Source of the DNA: Ruminococcus sp.
GTDB taxonomy: Bacteria > Bacillota_A > Clostridia > Oscillospirales > Ruminococcaceae
Length of the DNA: 64,000 nt
NCBI RefSeq assembly: GCF_016283395.1
Contig: NZ_JAEEMU010000032.1
Coordinates: forward strand, 62,001-126,000
Direction of reading: 5' to 3'
Shown: positions 53,908 through 61,578 of the stretch, in pieces
Numbering within the stretch: the stretch's first letter is position 1
Layout of the letters: each line of letters begins with the position of its first letter
The notes under the pieces: generated by a model
What the model was told of the DNA's origin: nothing
The model's database searches: none
Seen by the model: the letters and a program-made list of their open reading frames with translations, nothing else
Made by a program: the position numbers and the translations under genes

Positions 53908-54256
53908 GAGCCATTAGCCGTTAGCCCTTAGCCTTTAGTCTGAGGGCGACGGCTGATTTAATTCGTAATGTGTAATTAAAAGTTCCTTAAGCGATGTACA
54001 AGTATGGATATTTGAAGGAGTGAGCGAGCTTGCAAGCGACAACGTGGCAAGGGGGCGTAGGCTCTGCGCTGTAGGAGCGAGTTCCGCTTGCCCGAGAGAA
54101 TCGATACAAATAATAAGATACGATGTGTAGGGACGCCCATTGGGCGTCCGCGATAATTGCATCGAGACAAGCTGAACGCCGAGGTCGGCGTTCCCTACAC
54201 ATGGTTGAGGCATAATTGAACTGTAATTTGCGGGCGGATAATATCCGCCCATACAC
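53908..54256. repeat. Repeat-filled spacer between thrS and the DinB-like gene
   Basis: Contains an NTTAGCC array (53908-53940), a copy of the roughly 60-bp unit (53987-54050: GCGATGTACAAGTATGG...GAGCTTGCAAGCGACAACG), TGTAGG-type units at 54070-54095, 54126-54151 and, reversed, 54175-54199, and a GCGGGCGGAT/ATCCGCCC hairpin at 54230-54250. No gene is supported in these 390 bp. Confidence 0.85.
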
Positions 54257-54282
54257 AAATAAAAAAGAACGAAGGTGTATTT

Positions 54283-54807
54283 ATGAACGAGCTTTGCAAA
54301 ATTATCAAAGATATGGTAGTACCTAACTTTATGAACATAAGGACTTCACTGCGAACTTACGACCGTGATGCTCTGTGCTGCGGATCTCCCTGCTGGAGGT
54401 GGGCTTATCATGCCATACACTCGGCGGACAAGTGGTTCATAAATCCCTGTGTTTACGATGAACCGCCTTTCCACGAGGAGGGGCTGGATAATCCCGATAA
54501 ACCTGCAACTGTCGTTCTTTCAGATGAGAAGCTTCTTGAATATCTGGACGCGGTTGAGAAGAAAACTCTCGATTATCTTGATACTCTCACGGACGATATG
54601 CTCTATGAATGTCCCGAAAACTGCGAGCACACACGCATGGAGCTGGTGCTGAGACAGTTCAGGCATATCTCATTCCATACAGGTATGCTCAACGGTCAGA
54701 CGGCTCTGGCTACGGGAAAATTCCCCATGTGGGTATCACAGGCTGATAAATACGTCGATGACGGCATATTCTTCGGCAGATACCGCAAAGGACAGGTTAC
54801 GAAATAA
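54283..54807 (+). CDS. DinB-like four-helix protein
   Basis: A 174-aa protein with the DinB/YfiT superfamily pattern: a metal-binding His in WAYHAIHSADKWF (about 44-56) and a C-terminal HISFHTGML His-x3-His pair (about 128-136). Superfamily members are metal-dependent, often thiol transferases or hydrolases of unknown substrate. It has its own terminator and no operon partner. Confidence 0.72.
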   Translation: MNELCKIIKDMVVPNFMNIRTSLRTYDRDALCCGSPCWRWAYHAIHSADKWFINPCVYDEPPFHEEGLDNPDKPATVVLSDEKLLEYLDAVEKKTLDYLDTLTDDMLYECPENCEHTRMELVLRQFRHISFHTGMLNGQTALATGKFPMWVSQADKYVDDGIFFGRYRKGQVTK

Positions 54808-54809
54808 TT

Positions 54810-54836
54810 AAAGGACACCTTCGGGTGTCCTTTTTA
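54810..54836 (+). terminator. Terminator after the DinB-like gene
   Basis: Perfect stem AAAGGACACC / GGTGTCCTTT with a TTCG tetraloop, followed by T run. Confidence 0.92.
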
Positions 54837-54990
54837 ATTCATAATTTATAATGCATAATTCATAATTGTAGGGGCGCGTTCCGCCGCCCATATTTTACAG
54901 ATAACACCGTAAGCGATGTACAAGTATGGATATTTGAAAGAGTGAGCGAGCTTGCAAGCGACAACGTGGATAGGGTGCAGCGTCCCCTAC
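54837..54990. repeat. Repeat spacer between the DinB-like gene and glyS
   Basis: A/T-type repeat (ATAATGCATAATTCATAATT, 54850-54868), TGTAGGGG unit (54868-54890), a second forward copy of the roughly 60-bp unit (54908-54976) and the tail of a reversed unit GCGTCCCCTACA (54979-54990). Confidence 0.82.
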
Positions 54991-54992
54991 AA

Positions 54993-56399
54993 TTAGAACT
55001 GCATCTTAGCTTCGAGGTATGCAACGAGGTCGTTTATGTTTACGCGCTCCTGCTGCATTGTGTCACGGTCACGGACTGTTACACAGTTGTCCTTTTCGAG
55101 TGTATCGAAGTCGTATGTGATACAGAAAGGTGTACCGATCTCGTCCTGACGGCGGTATCTCTTACCGATAGTACCTGCCTCATCGAAGTCTACCATGAAC
55201 TTCTTGGAGAGCATATCGTATACTTCCTCAGCCTTTGGTGAGAGCTTCTTAACAAGTGGGAGTACAGCAGCCTTGAAAGGAGCAAGTGCAGGGTGGAAGT
55301 GCATAACTGTTCTTGTTTCCTTCTTCTCATTGCCGTCCTTGTCAGTTGAAACAAGTTCTTCCTCATCGTAAGCCTCAGTTACAACTGAGAGGAAGAGTCT
55401 CTCTACACCGAGAGATGGCTCGATAACGTATGGGATATACTTCTCGTTTGTCTCAGGATCGAAGTATTCAAGTGACTTGCCGCTGGTATTGATGTGCTGT
55501 GTGAGGTCGTAGTCTGTTCTGTCTGCAACGCCCCAGAGCTCGCCCCAGCCGAATGGGAAGAGGTACTCGAAGTCTGTTGTAGCCTTTGAATAGAAGCAGA
55601 GCTCCTCCTGATCGTGGTCACGGAGACGGATATTCTCCTCCTTGAGACCCAGTGAGAGAAGGAAGTTCTTGCAGTAGCTTCTCCAGTAGTCGAACCACTC
55701 AAGGTCAGTACCAGGCTTGCAGAAGAATTCAAGCTCCATCTGCTCGAACTCACGTACACGGAAGATGAAGTTACCTGGAGTTATCTCGTTACGGAAAGAC
55801 TTACCTACCTGTGCAACGCCGAAAGGCACCTTTTTACGTGTGGTTCTCTGTATATTAGCGAAGTTTACGAAGATACCCTGTGCAGTCTCGGGACGGAGAT
55901 AAAGCTCGGATTTGCTGTCCTCTGTAACGCCCTGGAATGTCTTGAACATAAGGTTGAACTGACGGATATCTGTGAAGTTCTGTTTGCCGCAGTTAGGGCA
56001 TACGATGCCTTTTTCCTTGATGTAGTTCATCATCTGCTCGTTTGACCAGCCTGCAACGTTAGTGCCGTCGAAGTCCTCAATGAGATTGTCGGCACGGTGA
56101 CGAGTCTTACACTCCTTACAGTCCATGAGAGGATCTGAGAAGCCGCCGATATGTCCTGAAGCTACCCAAGTCTGTGGGTTCATAAGGATAGCGGAGTCGA
56201 GACCTACGTTGTACTTGTTCTCCTGAACGAATTTCTTCATCCAAGCTCTCTTGATGTTGTTCTTGAGCTCAACGCCCAGCGGACCGTAGTCCCATGTATT
56301 TGCAAGACCGCCGTAGATCTCAGAGCCCGGGTAAACGAAGCCCTTTGACTTACAAAGGTCAACTATCTTGTCCATTACTTTTTCATTGTTTTTAAGCAT
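54993..56399 (-). CDS. glyQS: Glycyl-tRNA synthetase (single-chain alpha-2 type)
   Basis: Charges tRNA-Gly. It has 468 aa, typical of the homodimeric eukaryote-like enzyme. Blocks: [20 protein letters not shown], a zinc-like [12 protein letters not shown] region, [10 protein letters not shown] (motif 2), [25 protein letters not shown] (motif 3) and a C-terminal anticodon-binding domain. I chose ATG at 56399 after GAGG; a TTG three codons earlier is possible. No T-box was found upstream although many Firmicute glyQS genes have one. Confidence 0.96.
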   Translation of the reverse strand: MLKNNEKVMDKIVDLCKSKGFVYPGSEIYGGLANTWDYGPLGVELKNNIKRAWMKKFVQENKYNVGLDSAILMNPQTWVASGHIGGFSDPLMDCKECKTRHRADNLIEDFDGTNVAGWSNEQMMNYIKEKGIVCPNCGKQNFTDIRQFNLMFKTFQGVTEDSKSELYLRPETAQGIFVNFANIQRTTRKKVPFGVAQVGKSFRNEITPGNFIFRVREFEQMELEFFCKPGTDLEWFDYWRSYCKNFLLSLGLKEENIRLRDHDQEELCFYSKATTDFEYLFPFGWGELWGVADRTDYDLTQHINTSGKSLEYFDPETNEKYIPYVIEPSLGVERLFLSVVTEAYDEEELVSTDKDGNEKKETRTVMHFHPALAPFKAAVLPLVKKLSPKAEEVYDMLSKKFMVDFDEAGTIGKRYRRQDEIGTPFCITYDFDTLEKDNCVTVRDRDTMQQERVNINDLVAYLEAKMQF

Positions 56400-56439
56400 A
56401 ATAAGCAACCTCGCTTTTATATTTATATAGTCAACTTAT

Positions 56440-56468
56440 ATTTTACCGCATTGTCTCGAAAATGTCAA
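56440..56468 (-). promoter_or_regulatory. glyQS promoter
   Basis: Minus-strand TTGACA (56463-56468), 17-nt spacer, TAAAAT (56440-56445), 41 nt before the start codon: too close for a T-box leader. Confidence 0.8.
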
Positions 56469-56472
56469 GACT

Positions 56473-56569
56473 TTTTAGCCGTTAGCCCTTAGCCTTTAGC
56501 CTGTAGGGACGACCATCGGTCGTCCGCAAGTGAGTAAAAAGTAGTGTAGGGGCGCGTTCCGAGCGCCCG
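56473..56569. repeat. NTTAGCC array plus two TGTAGGG units
   Basis: Heptamer array at 56473-56501 (TTTAGCCGTTAGCCCTTAGC), units at 56502-56527 (GACGACCATCGGTCGTCCGC) and 56545-56569 (GGGGCGCGTTCCGAGCGCCC). Confidence 0.85.
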
Positions 56570-56599
56570 TGTAACCTTAACCATTTTGTATGCCTTTCA

Positions 56600-56635
56600 T
56601 AAAAATAACAAAACAGCGCAGATAAACTGCGCTGT
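56600..56635 (-). terminator. Terminator after the small membrane protein gene
   Basis: Stem ACAGCGCAG / CTGCGCTGT (56613-56635) followed by TTTGTTATTTTT on the minus strand. Confidence 0.87.
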
Positions 56636-56642
56636 GATATAC

Positions 56643-56825
56643 TTATTTGAAATTGAAGAATGTAATGCCTGATGCGAACAGAGCTGCTCCGATAAGAATT
56701 GCGAAGAATACAGCCTTTTTTATCTTGTGCTTTGCTTTTATCAGTAATATCAGTACAACTACAAACAGAATAATTGCCCAGTACTGTGCAAGAAAGTCTT
56801 TGGTGCTGTTTAAAATCTCGTCCAT
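56643..56825 (-). CDS. Small two-helix membrane protein
   Basis: A 60-aa protein with two hydrophobic segments (about 14-30 and 38-57) separated by a basic loop (KAKHKIKK). It is 11 bp downstream of the glycosyltransferase gene and followed by a terminator, so it is probably the second gene of that operon. Unknown; it could assist the transferase. Confidence 0.65.
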   Translation of the reverse strand: MDEILNSTKDFLAQYWAIILFVVVLILLIKAKHKIKKAVFFAILIGAALFASGITFFNFK

Positions 56826-56836
56826 GTTGTATCTCC

Positions 56837-57823
56837 TTAATTTTGTGTGTTATTTTCTTCTTTTGCAGTTTCGTTGAGAAATTCCGCTATTATATACCTC
56901 GGACGCTGCTTGACCTCGGCATATATCTTTCCTATGTACTCGCCTATGATGCCGAGACAGAAGAGCTGCAAGCCGCCTATGAGCCATATGGAGCATATGG
57001 TACTTGACCAGCCGTGCTCGGAGAACCCGCCTATTTTAGCGATAAATGCCCATATGAACGCGATAATGCTTGCTGCGGACATTATAAAGCCAAGACCCGT
57101 AATGAGCTTCAGCGGCTTTGTGCTGAACGAGGTTATGCCGTTTACAGCGAATGCCAGCATTTTTTTCAACGGATACTTGCTTTCACCTGCGGCTCTCTCA
57201 TGGCGTTCGTAGTATACCTTGCAGTTCTGAAAGCCGATAAGCGGCACCATTCCGCGGAGAAACAGGTTCACTTCCTTGAAGTTGGCAAGCTCCTGCAATA
57301 CTCTTTTGCTCATAAGTCGGAAGTCCGCGTGATTATACACAACATCCGCACCCATGACCTTCATGAACTTATAAAAGCCCTCGGCTGTGGACTTCTTGAA
57401 AAATGTATCCGTATCTCTTGCACTTCTCACGCCGTAGACTACCTGATTGCCCTCGTAGTATTTCTTCACCATTTCGTCGATAGTGTTTATGTCGTCCTGT
57501 AGGTCTGCGTCCATAGTGATACACATATCGCAGATATCCTTTACGGTCATAAGTCCTGCGAGAACTGCATTCTGATGACCGCTGTTGTGAGCAAGGTCTA
57601 TGCCTGAGAAAAGTGTGGGTTCTTTGCTGTGAAGCTCGCGTATTATGCCCCATGTCTGGTCGGAAGAACCGTCATTTACAAACACTATGCGGCTTTCGGA
57701 GGATATAAGACCTGACGAGATAAGGGCAGTGTATTTTGTTTTCAGCTGTTCCGCCGTCTCTCTGAGCACTTCCTGCTCGTTATAGCACGGAACGACCATG
57801 TATAGTATTTCTGGCGACTGCAT
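56837..57823 (-). CDS. Polyprenyl-phosphate glycosyltransferase-like protein (GT2)
   Basis: A 328-aa membrane glycosyltransferase of the DPM1/GtrB/CsbB type. GT-A domain with VVPCYNEQEVL, FVNDGSSDQTW, MDADLQDDINTI (the DxD-type metal site) and NHADFRLMSKRV, then two C-terminal transmembrane helices (about 238-262 and 275-298) and GEYIGKIYAEVKQRPRYI. It transfers a sugar from a nucleotide donor to undecaprenyl phosphate for cell-surface glycan modification. The ATG at 57823 follows AAGGA. Confidence 0.92.
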   Translation of the reverse strand: MQSPEILYMVVPCYNEQEVLRETAEQLKTKYTALISSGLISSESRIVFVNDGSSDQTWGIIRELHSKEPTLFSGIDLAHNSGHQNAVLAGLMTVKDICDMCITMDADLQDDINTIDEMVKKYYEGNQVVYGVRSARDTDTFFKKSTAEGFYKFMKVMGADVVYNHADFRLMSKRVLQELANFKEVNLFLRGMVPLIGFQNCKVYYERHERAAGESKYPLKKMLAFAVNGITSFSTKPLKLITGLGFIMSAASIIAFIWAFIAKIGGFSEHGWSSTICSIWLIGGLQLFCLGIIGEYIGKIYAEVKQRPRYIIAEFLNETAKEENNTQN

Positions 57824-57854
57824 AGCGTGTCCTTTCGTGAAACTATTTTTTATA

Positions 57855-57883
57855 AGTATATCACAGGGGCTGAAATATGTCAA
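57855..57883 (-). promoter_or_regulatory. Promoter for the glycosyltransferase operon
   Basis: Minus-strand TTGACA (57878-57883), 17-nt spacer, TATACT (57855-57860). Confidence 0.8.
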
Positions 57884-57984
57884 TATACAGAGTTTTCGAG
57901 CATAAATTCAAAGATGCTGGCAAACTGTTTTTTTTTATCATATTATTATCATTTTTTGTAGATTATATTTAATCAACTTATTTT

Positions 57985-58182
57985 TTGAAAGTAGCGTTAT
58001 CAAAAAAAACACATGTGTATAGCGGGTTTATTGATTGCATTCTGTCTGTGACAGGATGTGCAGATAAAGAAATAGTAGATGACGTTGGAGTGTCATTCAG
58101 GATCATAGATAAAAATGATGATGATAACGTCCTGATAAATACTGATTTGATAAATTTCAATGCAACAAAACCGGATGAATAA
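57985..58182 (+). CDS. Doubtful small ORF in A/T-rich spacer
   Basis: A 65-codon TTG-started frame ending ...LINTDLINFNATKPDE, in an A/T-rich spacer (57884-58217) between two minus-strand genes. No ribosome binding site or promoter is convincing. Its acidic, even composition (DKNDDDNVL) is less random than expected, so it could be a gene remnant. Otherwise nothing else is seen in this spacer. Confidence 0.2.
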   Translation: MKVALSKKTHVYSGFIDCILSVTGCADKEIVDDVGVSFRIIDKNDDDNVLINTDLINFNATKPDE

Positions 58183-58217
58183 TACAACTTGTTTAATTGT
58201 ATTGATTAGTAACAGTA

Positions 58218-58258
58218 AAAAGCCCCCGAGAATGTTTTTAAGCACTCTCAGGGGCTTT
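58218..58258 (-). terminator. Terminator after lysC
   Basis: Long stem around AAGCCCC / GGGGCTT with inner GAGAGTG / CATTCTC pairing (one mismatch), followed by TTTTTACTG on the minus strand. Confidence 0.88.
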
Positions 58259-58267
58259 GGAGTTTGA

Positions 58268-59605
58268 TTACTGCTTTTCAGAATTGATGAACATATCGTA
58301 TATTCTGCGGATAGCCTCAGGGAGATCATTCTCGCTCACACCGATGATAACATTCAGCTCGCTTGAACCCTGATCTATCATCTTTACATTGATACGTGCA
58401 TGAGCCATAGAAGCAAAGATACGTGCAACAGTACCTCTTGTGTTCTTCATTCTGCGTCCTACGACTGCAAGAAGTGCGATACCGTCCTCGATCTCAAGAT
58501 GATCGGGATCAACTGCCTTGCGAAGCTCTGCAAGCACCTTGTCACGTACAGGGTTGAGCTTGTCTGTGCTGACTGTGATGCTCATAGTGTCGATACCCGA
58601 AGGCATATGCTCGAATGAAAGTCCGTTGTTGTAGAGTACAGTCAGTACCTTCATACCGAAGCCTGTCTCGTTGTTCATCATGGCTTTTTCGATATTGATA
58701 GTGCTGAAGCCCTTCTTGCCTGCGATACCTGTGATAGTATGATTAAGGCTTTCCTTGCTGAAATCGTAATCATTGCCGACGATCATAGTACCTGCATCCT
58801 GTGGAGCGTTGGTATTTCTGATATTTATCGGGATATCTGCTGAACGTACAGGGAAGATAGCGTCCTCGTGGAGTACGGAAGCTCCCATGTAAGCAAGCTC
58901 GCGAAGCTCGCGGTATGTTATAACTTCGATAACATCGGGGTTATCAACTATTCTCGGGTCAGCAACGAGGAAGCCCGAAACGTCTGTCCAGTTCTCGTAG
59001 ATATCAGCCTTTACAGCATTTGCAATGATAGAACCTGTAACATCAGAGCCGCCGCGTGAGAAAGTCTTGATATAACCCTCTGTAGTTCTTCCGTAAAATC
59101 CTGGGATAACTGCGTTGTCAAGACCGCTGAGCTTCTCGCGTACAGCCTTTACTGTCTCATCGAGGAGAAGTACGCCGTTTGTATCGAATACGATAACGTC
59201 AGCAGCGTCAACGAAATTGAAGCCGAGGTAGTTTGCAAGCACCTTGCCGTTGAGGTATTCGCCGCGGCTTGCTGCGAAATCCTTAGCAGGACGAGCCTTG
59301 AGCTCCTTAACGATAGCATCGAACTCCTCGTCAAGTGACATATCAATGCCGAGCTCGGAGATAATGCCGTTATAGCGGTCCTTGATTATCTGGAAATCCT
59401 TTGAGAAGTCCATGCCGCTGCCTGCAAGCTCACAGCACTTGTAAAGCATATCTGTTATCTTTATATCATCGGAAAATCTCTTTCCGGGAGCTGACGGAAC
59501 AACGTATCTGCGCTTTTCGTCGCTCTTGATTATGGAAGCTACCTTTTTGAACTGGTTTGCATCAGCAAGGGAGCTTCCGCCGAATTTAACAACCTTATTA
59601 CTCAT
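58268..59605 (-). CDS. lysC: Aspartokinase
   Basis: Phosphorylates aspartate, the first step to lysine, methionine and threonine. It has 445 aa: kinase domain (VVKFGGSSLADANQFKKV, FSRGGSDVTGS, ENWTDVSGFLVADPRIV) followed by two ACT domains (about 305-445; VVGRRMKNTRGTVARIF, INVKMIDQGSSELNVIIGV) that bind amino-acid effectors. The ATG at 59605 follows AAGGAT. It is a single gene with promoter and terminator. No lysine riboswitch was seen in its short leader. Confidence 0.95.
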   Translation of the reverse strand: MSNKVVKFGGSSLADANQFKKVASIIKSDEKRRYVVPSAPGKRFSDDIKITDMLYKCCELAGSGMDFSKDFQIIKDRYNGIISELGIDMSLDEEFDAIVKELKARPAKDFAASRGEYLNGKVLANYLGFNFVDAADVIVFDTNGVLLLDETVKAVREKLSGLDNAVIPGFYGRTTEGYIKTFSRGGSDVTGSIIANAVKADIYENWTDVSGFLVADPRIVDNPDVIEVITYRELRELAYMGASVLHEDAIFPVRSADIPINIRNTNAPQDAGTMIVGNDYDFSKESLNHTITGIAGKKGFSTINIEKAMMNNETGFGMKVLTVLYNNGLSFEHMPSGIDTMSITVSTDKLNPVRDKVLAELRKAVDPDHLEIEDGIALLAVVGRRMKNTRGTVARIFASMAHARINVKMIDQGSSELNVIIGVSENDLPEAIRRIYDMFINSEKQ

Positions 59606-59648
59606 ATATATCATCCTTCGTAACTTTGATAATTTTATAGCAATACTT

Positions 59649-59677
59649 ATTATATGCTATTTTGCGTATGAAATCAA
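59649..59677 (-). promoter_or_regulatory. lysC promoter
   Basis: Minus-strand TTGATT (59672-59677), 17-nt spacer, TATAAT (59649-59654), 44 nt before the ATG. Confidence 0.78.
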
Positions 59678-59763
59678 TTGACAGAAAGCCAAAATTAGAC
59701 ACAATAAAAGTTGTGTTTTTGGTGAATACGCTTGTACGCCACTGGCGGACAGGTAGTGCGAAA

Positions 59764-59930
59764 TCAATTCATAATGCATAATTCATAATTGTAGGGGCGG
59801 CGTTCCCTGCTTACGGGCGAGCGGAACTCGCCCCTACAATGCGGTCATGCTGCTTGCATCGTAATTAATGGGAGCCCGAGGGTGGGCTCACCTACACTAA
59901 GCACTATGCACTAACAACTAATCACTAATA
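59764..59930. repeat. Composite repeat spacer between lysC and the MFS gene
   Basis: A/T repeat TTCATAATGCATAATTCATA (59767 on), two opposed TGTAGGGG units making a long palindrome (59790-59839), a degenerate unit (59871-59897) and a TAGTG-type array (CACTAAGCACTATGCACTAA, 59895-59930). Confidence 0.82.
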
Positions 59931-59937
59931 ATAAAGT

Positions 59938-59965
59938 ATCCCCGAAAATGAGTGCTTTCGGGGAT
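59938..59965 (-). terminator. Terminator after the MFS gene
   Basis: Stem ATCCCCGAAA / TTTCGGGGAT followed by ACTTTATTATT on the minus strand. Confidence 0.82.
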
Positions 59966-59973
59966 CTGTTGTA

Positions 59974-61251
59974 TTATTTTGTTTTCCTGTGCAGAAGCAG
60001 GGTGAATACCGCACATACGGCAACTCCTGCAAAGCCGAGGACTGCGAAAAGCAATGCTGCTCCCGAGCCTTTTCCGCTCCCGAACAGCGATACCATTGCA
60101 CTGTCGGCGGCTTTTCCCGACATATAAGGCTCAAACACCTTGTCGATAAGTATTCCGCCAGAAAGGTATCCTACGGGTATTGTGAAGAATTGCAGAGTAT
60201 TTCGGCATGAATACACCCTTCCCTGCATATCGGCAGGAATAGTGCTTCTGAGGATAACGTCTAAATTTGCGCCCATATATGGTATGAAAAGCCAGCCGCA
60301 GACAGCTCCGAAACACCATACAACAGGCGAATCGCTGAATGCCAGCATGAAATTTTCCGTACTCATTGAGAAAAACAGCGCAAGGCATATGGCTTTTACG
60401 CGGTTTTTCGGAGCAGGCGACAACGAAGCTATAAGGCTTCCTGCCAGTGCAGCCGCACCTGCAAAGAAATTCACCGTACCGAGCATTTTTTCGCCGTTTG
60501 ATGACTTTTCAAGCACCATTGCAGGCAGTGCGGCATTATAAGCCGATGCGATAAGGTTTATGCCTGCAAGAAAGAATATGAGTATCAGCACTAAAGGGCA
60601 GCCTTTCAGCCATTTAAGTCCTGCCTTTGCCGATGTGAGAATAGGTTCTTTCTTTTTGTCCGAATTTTCGGGTTCGGGGATATGTATGAACAGCAGCAGT
60701 ACAAGAAATGCCGCTGCAAAGGTTATGAGGTCAACAGTGATAACTGCCGATACACCGCCGAATGTGAACAATATCGTTGCTATGACGGGCTTTAGCAGTG
60801 TATTCAGCGACTGTGAAAATGACCGCAGTCCGCTTGTTTTCTGGTAATATTCTTTTGGTATGAGCTGTGTGGAAGCAACTTCGCTTGCAGGCTGCTGCAC
60901 CGTGTTCATAAGTCCGTTGAGGGCATTTATGAGGTACAGATGCCACGGTTCGAGAGCGTCCATTTTTATGAGTACGAACGCTGCAACTGTTGTCATTGCT
61001 GCGAACAGGTCACACAAGAGCATGACGTGCTTTTTGTTCCATTTATCGCTGAGTGCTCCTGCGAATATGCTCATCAGCACATATGGCGCATAGGAGCATA
61101 CGGTCAGCAGAGCTGTTTGCAGTGCAGAACCGCTGTATTCGTACAGCCACAGTATCAGCGCGTAGCTTGTCATGGCACTTCCGAGGTCGGAAAGTGACTG
61201 AGTGCTCCACAATAAAAGGTATGTTCTGAGTTTTTTTATTGAATTTTTCAT
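59974..61251 (-). CDS. MFS transporter, macrolide-efflux-like (MFS_3)
   Basis: A 425-aa integral membrane protein with about 12 hydrophobic segments. The MFS_3/MefE-like pattern is visible: WSTQSLSDLGSAMTSYALILW at the N-terminus, the motif-A loop FAGALSDKWNKKHVM, and in the second half IPADMQGRVYSCRNTLQF. Such proteins export drugs or metabolites; the substrate here is unknown. The ATG at 61251 follows AAGGAG. Confidence 0.85.
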   Translation of the reverse strand: MKNSIKKLRTYLLLWSTQSLSDLGSAMTSYALILWLYEYSGSALQTALLTVCSYAPYVLMSIFAGALSDKWNKKHVMLLCDLFAAMTTVAAFVLIKMDALEPWHLYLINALNGLMNTVQQPASEVASTQLIPKEYYQKTSGLRSFSQSLNTLLKPVIATILFTFGGVSAVITVDLITFAAAFLVLLLFIHIPEPENSDKKKEPILTSAKAGLKWLKGCPLVLILIFFLAGINLIASAYNAALPAMVLEKSSNGEKMLGTVNFFAGAAALAGSLIASLSPAPKNRVKAICLALFFSMSTENFMLAFSDSPVVWCFGAVCGWLFIPYMGANLDVILRSTIPADMQGRVYSCRNTLQFFTIPVGYLSGGILIDKVFEPYMSGKAADSAMVSLFGSGKGSGAALLFAVLGFAGVAVCAVFTLLLHRKTK

Positions 61252-61313
61252 TTGACTTTGCTCCTTTTGACAATTTAACAAATATCATCAGTAATGCAAA
61301 GTCCGAGGGTGTA

Positions 61314-61565
61314 ATAGCCCTTAGCCGTTAGCCATTAGGCTTTAGCCTTTATCTCCATGCAGTTCCCTCAAACCTTGCATGGAGCGTTTACAACGCATCG
61401 TCTCATGATTATCTCCTTAGTGGTTAGTGCTTAGTTATTAGTGAGTAGAATTGTAGGGGCGGCGTTCCGCCGCCCGTATTTTTAATAAAAGCAACGTAAG
61501 CGATGTACGAGTATCAGTGTTGATAAGAGTGAACGAGTTTACGAGTGACAACGTGGCAAGGGTGC
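61314..61565. repeat. Repeat spacer between the MFS and GH13 genes
   Basis: NTTAGCC array (61314-61349), a CCATGCA/TGCATGG inverted repeat (61355-61384), a TAGTG-type array (61420-61450), a TGTAGGGG unit (61451-61475) and a diverged forward copy of the roughly 60-bp unit (61495-61565; GCGATGTACGAGTATC). No gene is seen. Confidence 0.82.
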
Positions 61566-61578
61566 AGCGTCACGCTGC

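Noticed and set aside
53908..53940. CRISPR array from the short tandem repeats
   Set aside because: Units are 7 bp with no spacers and no cas genes are in the window.
56409..56470. T-box leader for glyQS
   Set aside because: Only 41 nt lie between the promoter and start codon and there is no GGGTGGAACCACG-type element.
59606..59680. Lysine riboswitch for lysC
   Set aside because: The predicted promoter leaves a leader under 40 nt, too short for this riboswitch.
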